64,000 nucleotides of DNA, taken from positions 496,001 to 560,000 of the forward strand of contig CAVSTF010000015.1 of assembly GCA_963730785.1 (NCBI GenBank). Direction: 5' to 3'. The position numbers and the translations under genes were made by a program. The number at the start of each line of letters is the position of its first letter. The stretch's first letter is position 1. The stretch comes from Bog-473 sp963730785. Its GTDB lineage: Bacteria; Actinomycetota; Acidimicrobiia; Acidimicrobiales; RAAP-2. The notes beneath the pieces are model-generated. The model saw only the letters and a program-made list of their open reading frames with translations, was not told the DNA's origin and made no database searches. Shown one piece after another: positions 34,856 to 46,585 of the stretch.

Positions 34856-36254
34856 TTATCGACGAACCGCCGTACCGGTCGCCGTGTCCTCCACGGTCCA
34901 ACCGAGTGCGGTCAACTCATCCCGTAGTGCATCGGCCCGAGCAAAGTCCCGAGCGGACCGCGCTTCGTCACGCTGGCTGATAAGCGCTGCCGTGGCGGCA
35001 TCGATCTCGTCTGCCTCATCGCGCAACGTGAGGCCGAGTGCACCGGCCAACGCAGCGGCCGAATGGGCCAAATGTTGGGCGCGCTCCGTGTCCCCGGCGT
35101 CCGCAGCGGTGTGAGCTCCCGTGACCAATTCGAATATGCCCGCCAGCGCGCCCGGCGTATCGAGATCGTTGTCCATGTGATTGCCGGAAATTGATCAGCG
35201 CGTCCGAATCAACGCCGGCGGCCACGCCAACACCTTGGACTAAGTAACCACCTTCCACCTGCGCCAGATAGTCCCCGACCGAAAAGCGTCGGGCCAGCGA
35301 ATCGAGGCGAGCCAAACCTTTTTCGGCGTCGGCCACCGTGTCGGGCGTCACCTCAATGGGCGAGCGGTAATGGGCACGCAGGACCAGAAGTCGGTACGCA
35401 CGGGCGTCGTGCTGGGACAAGAGGTCGGGCAAAGAGGTGAAATTGCCCAGCGATTTGGACATTTTGGTGCCCTCGACCACAACCCAGCCATTGTGGACCC
35501 AATGGCGGGCGAATGCCTTCCCATCGGCCACCGCTTGGGCCCGCTCGTTCTCGTGGTGCGGAAAGGCCAGGTCCTGTCCGCCACCGTGCAGGTCGAAACC
35601 CTCTCCCAAGAGGTCGAGGGACATGACCACACACTCGGTATGCCAGCCGGGGCGCCCGGGACCCCAAGGCGAATCCCAGCTGGGTTCGCCGTCCTTGGCC
35701 TTCTTCCACAGCGCAAAGTCGAGGGGTGAACGCTTGTCTTCGTTGGCCTCGACCCGGGCACCCGACTGCAGCGATTCCAATGACTGGCGCGCCAACAGGC
35801 CGTAACCGTCGACCTGGCTCACCTCGAGGTACATGCCGTCGGGCGTTTCGTAAGCCACGCCCCGCGCCTGGAGGTCGCTTACCAGCTCCACCATGTGCTC
35901 GATATATGCGGTGGCGTGGGGTATGTCAGTGGGCCGAAGGTCCCCTAGGGCATCCATCGACTCCCAATAGCGAGCTTCGAACTCGACCGCCACCTCGGGC
36001 TCGGTGCGGCCTTGCTCGGCCGCCCGCTTAATGATGTTGTCGTCCACGTCGGTGATGTTGGCCACATGGCGCACCCGCAGACCGGTAAAGCTGAGATATC
36101 GGCGAAGCACATCAAAGGTCAGCGTGGCCCGCCCATGTCCGAGATGGGGCAGGTCGTAGACGGTCGGGCCGCACACATACATCGACACTTCGCCCTCGGT
36201 GCGCAGCTCAAGCGGGCGCACGGCTCCTGTTGCGGTGTCGTGGAGGTGCAGCAT
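34856..36254 (-). CDS. cysS: Cysteinyl-tRNA synthetase
   Basis: About 465 residues after repair. Class I synthetase: N-terminal MYVCGPTVYDLPHLGHGRATLTFDV with the zinc Cys and HLGH (HIGH) site, ALWKKAKDGEPSWDSPWGPGRPGWHTECVVMS (zinc ligands Cys/His), HHENERAQ and the KMSKS loop (GTKMSKSLGNF). The C-terminal helical tRNA-binding domain (MDNDLDTPGALAGIFE...) is in another frame, with a one-base break near 35175-35190. Essential for charging tRNA-Cys. Divergent from valS with only 20 bases between the two start codons. Confidence 0.92.
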
Positions 36255-36274
36255 CCAGGTACGGTAACCCGATC

Positions 36275-38822
36275 ATGTCAACCGACACGACAGGCGCGCC
36301 CCACGTTCCAGAGAAGCCCTCCATCGACGGTGTCGAGGACCGCTGGGCGGCGGTATGGGACGCCCAAGGGACCTACCGATTCGATCGAACGGCCACCCGC
36401 GACCAGGTGTTTTCCATCGACACCCCGCCTCCCACCGTCTCCGGATCCCTCCACATGGGCTCGGTCTTCGGTTACGTGCAGACCGACTCGCTGGCTCGCT
36501 ACCGCCGCATGCGGGGCTGGAAGCTGTTCTATCCAATGGGCTGGGACGACAACGGACTACCCACCGAACGCCGGGTCCAGACCTATTTCGGGGTTCGCTG
36601 CGATCCTTCGCTCCCCTACGACCCGGACTTCGTGCCGCCGTCGGAACCCGGCAAAGAAGACATTCCAGTCAGCCGTCCGAACTTCATTGCCCTGTGCCAT
36701 CAACTGACGTCAGAGGATGAGCAGACCTTCGAGGCCTTGTGGCGCCGGATTGGCCTCTCGGTGGACTGGACCCACACCTACGCCACCATCGGCGATCGCA
36801 GCCGACGGGTGAGCCAGCGCATGTTCCTCGACAATTTGACGGAGGGCCAGGCCTATTCGTCGGAAGCCCCGACGTTGTGGGACGTCGACTACCAAACAGC
36901 GGTGGCTCAAGCCGAAATGGAGGACCGGGAACGCCCCGGTGCCTATCACCGACTTCGCTTCGACGACATTGAGATTGAAACCACGCGTCCCGAATTGATC
37001 GCCGCCTGTGTCGCGTTGGTGGCCCATCCCGACGACGCTCGATTCGCTGACCGTTTCGGGACGACCGTCCACACTCCGCTGTTCGGCGTGGAAGTGCCGG
37101 TGCTCGCTCATACGTTGGCCGAGCCCGACAAGGGATCGGGCATTGCCATGATCTGCACCTTCGGCGATGTCACCGACGTCACCTGGTGGCGAGAATTGAA
37201 TCTGCCGACCCGGACCATCGTGACCCGGTCGGGACGAATCGTCGACACACCACCCGAAGGAGTGCCCGACGGGCCAGCTTGGCAAGCCATTGCTGGAAGC
37301 ACCGTGAAAGCGGCGCAACGAACGATGGTGGAACTGCTGACCGAGTCCGGTGACTTGGTGGGCGAACCGAAGCCGATCACCCACCCGGTCAAGTTCTACG
37401 AGCGGGGCGACCGTCCGCTCGAAATCGTGTCGAGCCGTCAGTGGTTCATTCGCAACGGTGGCCGCGATGAAGACCTGCGTCGTGATCTGATTGGACGCGG
37501 CGGCGAACTCAACTGGCATCCGCCGTACATGCAGGTGCGCTTCGACAACTGGGTGACCGGCCTCAACGGTGACTGGCTGATCAGCCGGCAACGTCCCTAT
37601 GGCGTGCCGATTCCGGTCTGGTACCCGGTCAAGGCCGATGGTGATGCCGATTACTCCGCGCCGATCGTGCCCGATGCCGCGCAGCTACCTGTCGATCCCA
37701 CCACCGACGTACCAGCCGGGTTCACCCAGGATCAGCGAGGCGTCGCCGGTGGTTTCGTGGGCGATCCCGATGTCATGGACACCTGGGCCACCTCATCGCT
37801 GACACCTCAGATTGCCTGCGGATGGGACGAGGACCCCGAGCTTTTTGCGGCCACCTTCCCGATGGATCTGAGGCCCCAAGGTCCTGAGATCATTCGTACC
37901 TGGTTGTTCGCCACCGTGCTTCGATCCCATTTCGCGCACCAGACCGTGCCCTGGAAGGACACCACCATCAACGGTTGGATTCTCGACCCCGACCGCAAGA
38001 AAATGTCGAAGTCCAAGGGCAACGTCATCACGCCGATGCCATTGGTCGAGGAATTCGGCGCCGACGCCGTGCGCTACTGGGCCTGCAACGGCCGGCCCGG
38101 CACCGACACCGCCTTGGACACGGGCATCATGAAGATCGGCCGGCGGCTTTCCATCAAGATTCTCAACGCTTCCAAGTTCGCGCTCGGTCGACTGGGCGAC
38201 GCGCCGGCGCCGGCCGTCGACGTGGTCAGCGAACCCCTCGATAGGGCGTTGCTGACGCAACTGGGTGGCGTGGTCGCCAACGCCACTGCCGCCTTCGAGG
38301 ACTTCGATTACGCCCGAGCGCAGGAACAGACCGAGGCCTTCTTCTGGTCGTTCTGTGACGACTACGTGGAACTCGTGAAGACGCGTGCCTACGGCGAAGG
38401 CGACGCCACTGGTGCCGCATCGGCCCGGGCCACACTGGGCGTGGCGCTGTCGACCATGCTCCGCTTGTTCGCTCCCTTCCTGCCTTTCGTTACCGAAGAG
38501 GTGTGGAGTTGGTGGCAGGAGGGGTCCGTGCATCAATCAAGCTGGCCCACTCAGGAGGAGTTGGGTAACCACTTTGGGGCTGACCCGACGGTGCTGAGCG
38601 CTGACGGCCGATGTGCTGGGTGCCATTCGTCGAGCCAAGACCGGGGCCAAGAAGTCCATGCGAGCCAGGGTGGCTGAGCTGACGATTCACGGGCCGGGCA
38701 CGATGCTCGAGGCCATTGAAGCGGCCCGGAACGACCTCATTGATGCCGGAGGGGTCGACGCGCTCGTCATGATTGAAGCGCCCGAATTCTCGGTCGCCGT
38801 CGTGCTGGCCGAAGAGCAGTAG
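36275..38822 (+). CDS. valS: Valyl-tRNA synthetase
   Basis: About 848 residues after repair. HIGH motif variant VSGSLHMGSVFG, editing-domain block (RFDDIEIETTRPELIAACVA), and the KMSKS loop RKKMSKSKGNVITPM; WYPVKADGD and WATSSLTPQI are typical of bacterial ValS. A one-base break near 38595-38605 throws off the last 75 residues; repaired, they read TADVLGAIRRAKTGAKKSMRARVAELTI...LAEEQ, with a coiled-coil-like C-terminus. ATG 36275, 20 bases from the divergent cysS start. Essential. Confidence 0.93.
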
Positions 38823-38823
38823 T

Positions 38824-40348
38824 TCAGGACTCCACGCCGAGGTAGGCCCCGACCACGTCGGAACGGATGTCGTCGGGCGTGCCACTCTTGACCAATTCGC
38901 CGTTGACCAAAATGGCGGCGCGATCAGCAATGGAGAGCGCCGTTTGCACAAATTGCTCCACCATGACGATGGTCAATTGCTCCGACGAGACCAACTGCCC
39001 CACGACCCCGTACAGCTCCTCGACAATCAGCGGTGCCAAGCCCATGGAGAGCTCGTCAAGGAGCAATATCTCGGGATCGGTCGTCAGGGCCCGAGCCATG
39101 GAGAGCATGCGCTGTTCGCCACCCGAAAGAGTGCCCGCCAACTGACTGCGTCGGGACCGCAGCACCGGAAAGCGATCCATCGCCCGATCCTCGACCCAAC
39201 CGCTCTTGAGGCCACGGCGGCGGAAGGTGTACATGAGGAGATTCTCCGACACCGTCAGGTTGGGAAAAATCGAGCGGCCTTCTGGAATCATGCACAGGCC
39301 GGCCCGAGCCAGCGGTTCGGTGGCGTTCTTGCGCAGCGGCGCGCCGCCCACCTCGACCGTGCCGCCCGTCAGGGCCAACTGACCCGATATGGCCTTGAGC
39401 AGCGTCGTCTTGCCAGCCCCGTTCGGTCCGAGCAGCGCCATGGCTGATCCCTTCGGCACTTCGAAGGAGACCCCGTGCAACACCTCGATGCGGCCGTAGC
39501 CAGCCGCGCACGTCCCGGGCCGACAGTGCGATCTCCGGTGCAGCACCTGCGTTGGTGGTAGCTCGTTGGGCCGTCAACGGGACCGACCGCGGCTCGGTCG
39601 AGTCGCCTGGCTCTTCCTGCGCGCCGAGATAGGCCGTCTGGACTTTGGCGTCGGACCGAATGGCATTGGGATCGCCGGTGGCGATGATCTCACCGCTGTC
39701 GAGTACATCGACATGGGCGCAGATCTCCATGACAAGCGCCATGTCATGTTCGACCAGGAGCATGCTCACTCCTTCAGCGGCCAACTGTTGCAGCACCTGC
39801 CCAAGTGCGCGCGTTTCATCGGCGTCCAGACCGGAGCTGGGTTCATCGAGCAACAGCACCCGGGGTGAGGTAGCTAGGGCGCGGGCCACCTCGACGAGTC
39901 GAGCCAGACCGGTGGGCAGTGAGTCGGTTGGTTCATCGGCCACGTGCAGCAGGCCGATCCGCTCGAGCTGGTGCGCCGCTTCGTCCACCGGCCGGCGGCC
40001 CGACGACGAGCGTGACTGCGCCTCTGCGGCGACTTGCACGTTTTCTCGTGCCGTCAGGGTGCCGAACAGCTCGAGCCGCTGAAAGGTCCGCCCCAGTCCC
40101 AGACGCGAGCGGACATGCGGCTTCGCCTTCGTCACGTCGGTGGTGCCGAGATGGACACGCCCTTGGGTGGGTTGCTGGAGACCCGTGATCACATTGAAAA
40201 GGGTGGTCTTTCCGGCGCCGTTGGGACCGATCAGCCCGTGAACCTCTCCGGCCGCCACCCGCAGCGTCACTGAGTTCAACGCCTGCAGCCCGCCGAATTG
40301 GACAGAGATGTTCTCCACCGCCAGTGCGGATGACCCGTCAGTCGGCAC
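38824..40348 (-). CDS. Fused LivG-LivF ABC ATPases (branched-chain amino-acid transporter type)
   Basis: About 508 residues after repair. N-terminal half: Walker A LIGPNGAGKTTLFNVITGL, signature DSLPTGLARLVEVARAL and Walker B VLLLDEPSSGLD (LivG type). A 25-residue linker (EEPGDSTEPRSVPLTAQRATTNAGAAP-like) without stop or start codon leads into a second ATPase: ALLGPNGAGKTTLLKAISG, LSGGEQRMLSMARAL, ILLLDELSMGLAP (LivF type). A one-base break near 39500-39510 (at ARDV|AGYGRIEVL) lies inside the second half, not at the junction. GTG start 40348 overlaps the permease stop. I read it as one polypeptide with both nucleotide-binding sites. Confidence 0.75.
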
Positions 40349-42255
40349 TGGACACTCCCGGAGTCAGCGGCAGCTTCGTGGCGGGCGATGGTGGGCTCCC
40401 GACTGCCCGCCTGGCGGCGGGTAGCCCGCCACTCGTCCAGGCGGCGTGTACAGCAGGCCAATCCCGTATGGATTTCGACCGACGGCGACGATGCCGACGC
40501 CGAACAGGATGTAGGTGAAGCCGGAGACCGACGGAATGTGCTGGGCCACGAGCGGGATGAGCGCCAACCCGATGCCAGCCTGCACGGCGCCGCTCAGGAT
40601 GGTGATGCCAGCCAGCGCAACGGCCACGAACAACACGAGACTCTGCACGAAATTGAACTGGGAGAAGGACACCGTCCTCGACATGCCGCCGTAGAGGGCA
40701 CCGGACAACCCGGCCAGCCCCCCGGCAAAAATGAAGACGGTGAGTTTGGTGCGAATGATGCTCATGCCCACGGTGGCGCAGGCGGCCTGGCTGTCGCTCA
40801 TGGCCACTAGGCGCCGCCCAAACGGTCCGCGGCGAAGTGCTCCCACTCCGACCAGGCAGAGCGCAAACACGATGGCGATCAGCACCACGAAGGCTCGGTC
40901 GGTGGTGAACCGCATACCGAAAATGTCGGGTCGACCCACCGTGATGGACCCGTTGGGGATGACCGAGGGGTTGGTGAAAAAGATGCTGTCCATGAGGGCG
41001 GCGAAGGCCAGGGTGGCCAGGGCCATGTAGAGCCCACGGAGTCGCAAGGCGGGAAGCGCCAGCAGTCCGCCCGCGGCGGCACACAAACCAACTGCGGCCA
41101 GGACACCGAGGATGGAACTGCCCCCGTCAATTTTCGACATGGCCCAGGACCCGAGCCCCAAGAAGGTGAACTGGCACAGCCATACCTGACCGCCGTAGCC
41201 CGACAGCACCACTAACGACAGGGCGGCCAGACCGATGGTAAGGGCCAGCCCCACCGTGTAGAGGTTGTTACCGGTCGTCACCGCGGCCAACACCACGGTG
41301 ATGGCAATCAGCACTACGCCACCGATGCACGTGGTGGTGAGACTGGCCACCTTGGGGGGCCGAAGCCGGACAACACGCCCGGCGGCCAACTTGGCCTGGG
41401 GCAGCAGCAACAGGGCAATGAGAAGGAGACCCATGGGGAGCGCGTGCGGTCAGATCATCGAGGATGCTGGCTGGTGCGTAGCCGACCGCCAGGGATCCGG
41501 CCACCCCGAGGATCATGGCCCCCAAGAAGGTCAGCGGCAGACTGCGGAGGCGCCCGACGATGGCGGCGGCGTAGCCGAAGATCACCAGTTCGGACAGGAT
41601 CTGAATGCTCATCTCCGTGCCCGGCGCCTGCAGAATGCCGGCCAGCCCGGCCAGGAAGAAGCCGGTCATCCAGGCGAAGCCCGAGATCCGGCTGGTGCGG
41701 GCGCCGGTGAGGGAGGCGAGCGACGGGTCGTCCACCACGGCCCGCATGGACACACCCATCCGGGTACGTCGGAACAGCACCCACAGCGCCACGGCGACGG
41801 CGACCGCACACCCGGCGGTGATCACTTGCTCGTAGGTCAGGTTGACGCCCAGCACGCTGACGTTGTCGTCGGCAAACCAGTTGGGCAGGTTGCGCGAGGT
41901 GATCTGGTTCCAAATGGTGCCGGTGATGCCGTACAACACCAGGAACAGGCCCAACGTCACCACAATCTGGGTGTTCAGGGAGGCGCCGTAGAGCGGACGC
42001 ATGAGGACGCGTTCGACTACGAGGGCGAAGAGCGGTGCCACCACCAAGAGGACGACAACCAGGGACAGCACCAGGGTTCCAGCCCCACCCCTGCCACAGT
42101 TGCCAGTAGAGGTAGGCCAGAAACATGCCGACCGAACCATGGGCGACGTTGAAGATACCGGTGGCGTTGTACGTCACCACCAGCCCACTGGCCGTGACGG
42201 CATAGATGGCGCCGGTGGCAATCCCGGCTACGAAGAGGCTGACGAATTCATTCAC
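40338..42255 (-). CDS. Fused LivH-LivM permeases (branched-chain amino-acid transporter type)
   Basis: About 640 residues after repair. First half is LivH-like: MNEFVSLFVAGIATGAIYAVTASGLVVTYNATGIFNVAHG, FRRTRMGVSMRAVVDDPSLA, AGLAGILQAPGT. Second half is LivM-like: GLAALSLVVLSGYGGQVWLCQFTFLGLGSWAM, ALRLRGLYMALATLAFA, AGGLAGLSGALYGG. The last LivH helix (ALPMGLLLIALLLLPQAK) continues into the LivM part without a LivM start. Three one-base breaks: CCCC 42083-42086, near 41435-41460 (at the fusion region) and near 40425-40445. Because one break lies at the joint, the fusion is likely but not proven. The stop overlaps the ATPase start. Confidence 0.7.
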
Positions 42256-42291
42256 GCGTACTCACCCTGGCGGGAGTGGCTGTGGTGCGTC

Positions 42292-43590
42292 TTAACGGGA
42301 GACGCCCTTGTAGCTGGACGGGTAGAAACCGCCGGGACTGCAGACGAAACCTGACTTGGGGTCGGGGCTGATGCGTTGCCAGTTTCCGTTCTCATATTGG
42401 GCCACCAACCAGCACTGGCCCGGGATCTTCTGCGCCGGATTCTGGGGAGCGATGAGTCCACTGGCGTTGAATGAGGTGATCTTGTTGAGTTGAGCATCGA
42501 GGCTGGCCCGCGTCGGGTTGGCGCCGGCCGCCTTGAGGGCCTGGACGAACAGTTGGGCATTGATCCAGCCGTACAAGGTGTACAGGTCGAGTTGCGTCTG
42601 CGGATCCACCTTCTTGGCCCACTTGTCGAAGGTGGCGACCGCTGGCACTGACTTGGCGTCCTGACCCATGTAGAGGGCGGTGACGCCGGTGACCAAGGTG
42701 CCGTTGCCGGCCGCTCCTGGAGTGAAGTTCGCCTCGTAGGTGTTGGAGCCGCTGACCAATAAGGCGTTGAGCCCCTGCTGCTTCATCTCCTGAGCGATGG
42801 TCGAGATATAGCCACCCTGCTGAGACGGTTCGAAGACAATTTTGACGCCAGCATTCTTCATTTTGATGATGTCCGGGAGAAACGTGGTGGTGGCGAAACC
42901 TTCATCGTGGGCGTAGAGCCACTTGTAGCCCAGGCTGTAGGTCAACTTCTTGTACGTCGCTTCAGCCGTGACGGCGGTGGCCGCCGCGTTGGAACCGATC
43001 ACGCCGACCGCTTTCACCGCTGCTGGGTACTTCGACTTGAGCCACTTAAAGGGTCCCGTGGCCTCTCCCCCGGCCACCAGGGGAATAGCCGAGTAGAGAT
43101 TGGGGTCCGAGTACAGAGCGGTAGTGAGCACCTGGGTGACGGTCGGGAGCTTGGCGGCGTCAATGGCCGCTTGCTCGGAGCCATCGAGGAGCGAGAACCC
43201 ACCGACGATGGCGAAATCATTCTTGGCGATGCTCTGGGCCTCGTTGGCCACCGTGCCCGATGAAAACGCGCTGTCCATTCCGTTGAGAACCAGTTTGCGC
43301 CCGTTCACGCCGCCCTTGGAGTTGATATAGGCGAAATACGCCTCGGTGCCGACCTTGGCGCCCTCGAAGAGACCGGCGATGGGGGAGGAAATATCGCTGA
43401 TCGAACCGACCGTGATGGAATTCGACGTCACGCCGGGCGTGGCCACGGCGGCCCCCGCCGATGTTGAGGCGGCAAAAGCACCCCCACCGGTCACCAGCAA
43501 GCCGGCAACCAACGATCCACCCAACAAGCTCCGGACCGTATGTGTAGTGCTGCGACGCCAGGACGAACCCTGGCTCCGTGTGCTTCCCAT
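42292..43590 (-). CDS. Periplasmic-type amide/branched-chain amino-acid binding protein (LivK-like)
   Basis: 432 residues. Signal peptide (RSLLGGSLVAGLLVTGGGAFA, probable cleavage after AFA), then a type I periplasmic-binding fold starting TSNSITVGSISDISSPIAGLFEGAKVGTEAYFAYINSKGGVNGRK, which is the classic LivJ/K opening. It binds the solute for the fused permease and ATPase encoded downstream. The solute is unknown; amino acids, amides and aromatic compounds are all used by this family. ATG 43590 follows GAGGGGGAG. First gene of the three-gene importer operon. Confidence 0.9.
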   Translation of the reverse strand: MGSTRSQGSSWRRSTTHTVRSLLGGSLVAGLLVTGGGAFAASTSAGAAVATPGVTSNSITVGSISDISSPIAGLFEGAKVGTEAYFAYINSKGGVNGRKLVLNGMDSAFSSGTVANEAQSIAKNDFAIVGGFSLLDGSEQAAIDAAKLPTVTQVLTTALYSDPNLYSAIPLVAGGEATGPFKWLKSKYPAAVKAVGVIGSNAAATAVTAEATYKKLTYSLGYKWLYAHDEGFATTTFLPDIIKMKNAGVKIVFEPSQQGGYISTIAQEMKQQGLNALLVSGSNTYEANFTPGAAGNGTLVTGVTALYMGQDAKSVPAVATFDKWAKKVDPQTQLDLYTLYGWINAQLFVQALKAAGANPTRASLDAQLNKITSFNASGLIAPQNPAQKIPGQCWLVAQYENGNWQRISPDPKSGFVCSPGGFYPSSYKGVSR

Positions 43591-43650
43591 GGCACTCCCC
43601 CTCTTGTTGTTCGCCTCCAGCGATGCGTTCCGACCCCCCGGAATGATCGC

Positions 43651-44959
43651 TTAGAGACTCATTTCTGACTCTACGTCAGAAACTTTCGGTGAGGGCGTCG
43701 GAATCCCAACCGAAGGCGTGGCCTGACGGGCCGCTTCGAGGAAGGCCACCACTCCCGCCGTGGTGGCCTGGCAGCGGAGCGAGGCGAGCACATCGAATGC
43801 ATGTTGCGCCAGAGGGAGCTCGGCATAGGCCACGGGGGCCTTCGAAACCGCCCGCAGCTCGCTGACGAATGTACGCGCCACATCCACCGGCACCAGGGTG
43901 TCGTTCTGGCCATGCAGCACAAAGAAGGGAGGTGCCCCGGCGTGGACCCTCAGGGTCGGTGACGCATCGCGGAATATTTCGGGGTGCTCGGCCTGCGTCG
44001 TCTTCATTACCCGCTTCTCAAGTAATTCGAGGAGACCGGGGCCGTAGCGACCGGAGCCATCCTTGGCCACAGTCATGTCCATCACGCCATAGAAGGGCAC
44101 ACAGGCATTCACCGAGGCATCGGCGTCTTCGAAGCCGGGTTGCAGCGATGCGTCGCCGGCCGTCAACGCCAGCAAGGCGCTGAGGTGACCTCCCGCCGAC
44201 CCTCCACTCACGGCAATGAAGGAGGGATCGCCCCCATAGTCGGCGATGTGCTCGACGGACCCAGGCCACCGCTCGCTTGGCGTCCACAATGTGATCCGGC
44301 CAGGTGCCCTTGGGACTCAGGCGATAGTTGATGGCCACGCAGACCCAGCCCCGAGCCACCAGTTCGTACATCATCGGCTTGCCCTGCTCGCGCTTTTCGC
44401 CGATGACCCACGCGCCGCCGTGGATATAGACCATCACCGGGGCGCCACTCTCAGGCGCCACCCGAGAGTGGTAGATGTCGAGGCGGTGCCGACGATGGCC
44501 GTCGCCCCAGTAATCGATGTTCTTGGTGGAGCGCACGGAACGGCCCTTGAGCGGCACTGCTTGCGTCACCCTCCACCAGCGACCCCAGGTGGGGGCAATG
44601 GTTTCAGTGGGTACTGGAAACGCATCAGAACGAACCTCGGCCAGCGCTCCGGCAACGACTCGGGCCGCTCGTCGACCTGAAATGGCCAGGCCAACCAGGC
44701 CCGCCCAGCCCACAGCGGCAACGCCCAGTCCCAACCACCCGGCCCACCCCTTGAAGGCCCCAAAAAGACCGAATACGACGGTGGCGGCCACCTGCCACAC
44801 GATGTTCTGAATGGCCACCTCGGCCTCCAACCAGCCGGCGACGAAGCTGAGGACCGTTAGCGGCTCACGCCGGATCGGGTGGTAGGCCAGCAGTACGCCA
44901 ACGGCGCCGAGAAGGGTGACGCCGAGGTAGATATAGGGCACCGCACCATCTTCTCCCAA
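43651..44959 (-). CDS. Membrane-anchored HSL-type esterase/lipase
   Basis: About 435 residues after repair. Three N-terminal hydrophobic segments (YIYLGVTLLGAVGVLLAY, AAVGWAGLVGLAISG and between), then a hormone-sensitive-lipase-like hydrolase: VMVYIHGGAWVIGEK (HGG oxyanion), VSGGSAGGHLSALLALTAG nucleophile Ser, LHGQNDTLVPV acid, LPLAQHAFDV histidine. Probably hydrolyses acyl esters at the membrane. A one-base break near 44253-44262 splits it at AVAWVR|EHIADYGGDPSF. Divergent from the wax-ester synthase gene, hinting at storage-lipid turnover. Confidence 0.8.
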
Positions 44960-45064
44960 TTGGGCTGGGTTCTGCCTCTTTCACCTGTCTCGACCAGGTC
45001 AGACAGTTGCCGACGAGCCAAGAAGGTGCGAGGTTATGAGGCGTACGAACGCCAAGGAGAATCG

Positions 45065-46585
45065 ATGACCCCCGAACGACTGTCTGGTCTCGATGCCAGC
45101 TTCCTTTATATGGAGACGCCGACCCTCCACATGCACGTGTCGATGGCGGCGGTCTTCGACCCGTCCACGGTGCCCGACGGGTATTCGTTCCGCAAGGTTC
45201 GACAAATGATCCTTGAGCGGATCCCCTTGGCCCCCGTTTTTCAGCGTCGACTGGTCGAAGTGCCGATGCGCTTGGGACACCCCGTCTGGGTGGACGATCC
45301 CGAATTCGACATCGATAACCACCTCCGTCGCGCCGCACTTCCCTCGCCCGGAGGAATGAGGGAACTCGGTGACTTCGCCGCTGACATCAACAGCCGACAG
45401 CTGCACCGCGATCGACCGCTCTGGGAAATGTGGGTGGTGGAGGGGCTCGAAGACGGCAAGATCGCCCTGGTGGTGAAAATGCACCACAGCACCATCGATG
45501 GCGTCTCCGGTGCCGAACTGCTCGGAGTGCTGTTTGACCTCGAACCGGATCCGGCTCCTCAAGCTCCAACGACTGAGCGGGCGCTCGACTCCCGCATCCC
45601 CGGCAGTTTCGAGCTCGTCTCCCAAGCACTCGTGGCCAACACTGTTCGTCCATTCGATATGGGGCGAATGGTGTGGCGTACCGGACAAGCCTTGCTCGGC
45701 GTTCGCCGGGTCCGCCAGAGTGGTGGCGGCAGTAAGGCGGCATTGCCGCTCACGGCGCCACGCACGTCCATCAATGTGGCGGTACATGCCCGGCGCCGGG
45801 TGGCTTTCGCCGCCTCTAGCCTGGCCGACGCCAAAAAGCTCAAGAATGAGATCGGGACCACCGTCAACGACGTTGTCCTGGCCATGTGTACCGGCGCCCT
45901 TCGGAGCTACCTGCTGGCCGGCGATGAGCTCCCCGACATCCCGCTGGTGTCGGTGGTGCCCGTGTCGGTGACGCCCGATGTGGCGGAACTGAAAGGGTCG
46001 AACAAGGTGTCGTCCATGTTCGTCCAACTTCCTTGCGAAATCGCCGACCCGCTGGAACGGCTGCGAATGATTCACGAGGGCACCAAGGACGCCAAGGAGG
46101 AGCACAACGCGCTCGGTGCATCGACGCTGCAGAACTGGGCCGAACACGCCTCTCCGAACGTGTTCGCCGTGGCAGCCCGCCTCTACACCGGCATGAAGTT
46201 GGCGGATCGCCACCGGCCGGTGGCCAACCTGGTGATCTCCAATGTGCCGGGGCCGGACTTTCCGCTGTACATGGGCGGCAGCCAAATGCTGGGTATGTTC
46301 CCGCTCGGCCCGGTGATGGACGGCATGGGTCTCAACATCACCATCATGAGCTACATGGGGGTCCTCTATTGGGGTCTGGCCTCTGATGCGCGTGCCGTTC
46401 CGAGGCTGTGGGACATCGCGGCGGCGATCCCGCATGCGCTGACGGAGCTGATGGAAGCCGCCGGACTCGAATCCGAACCGTTCGACGTGCCCCTTCACCT
46501 GGGACCGGGCATGCCAGCCAGTGCCCGCTGGGTGCGCAGTGCAGCGGCTCAACAGACCGACATCGCGGGATCGGCCATCGCATGA
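45065..46585 (+). CDS. Wax ester synthase/diacylglycerol acyltransferase (WS/DGAT)
   Basis: 506 residues. The acyl-transfer motif HHxxxDG appears as MHHSTIDGVSG (His140-His141), after LSGLDASFLYMETPTLHMHVS at the N-terminus; the second conserved block is NLVISNVPGPDFPLYMGGSQ. Such enzymes make wax esters or triacylglycerol from acyl-CoA for storage. ATG 45065 follows AAGGAG. Overlaps the following VOC gene start (ATGA). Fits an aerobic lipid-storing actinobacterium. Confidence 0.93.
   Translation: MTPERLSGLDASFLYMETPTLHMHVSMAAVFDPSTVPDGYSFRKVRQMILERIPLAPVFQRRLVEVPMRLGHPVWVDDPEFDIDNHLRRAALPSPGGMRELGDFAADINSRQLHRDRPLWEMWVVEGLEDGKIALVVKMHHSTIDGVSGAELLGVLFDLEPDPAPQAPTTERALDSRIPGSFELVSQALVANTVRPFDMGRMVWRTGQALLGVRRVRQSGGGSKAALPLTAPRTSINVAVHARRRVAFAASSLADAKKLKNEIGTTVNDVVLAMCTGALRSYLLAGDELPDIPLVSVVPVSVTPDVAELKGSNKVSSMFVQLPCEIADPLERLRMIHEGTKDAKEEHNALGASTLQNWAEHASPNVFAVAARLYTGMKLADRHRPVANLVISNVPGPDFPLYMGGSQMLGMFPLGPVMDGMGLNITIMSYMGVLYWGLASDARAVPRLWDIAAAIPHALTELMEAAGLESEPFDVPLHLGPGMPASARWVRSAAAQQTDIAGSAIA

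Noticed and set aside
44999..46552. 517-residue open frame antisense to the wax-ester synthase
   Set aside because: Shadow of high-GC coding; no domain, and the sense gene has full motifs.
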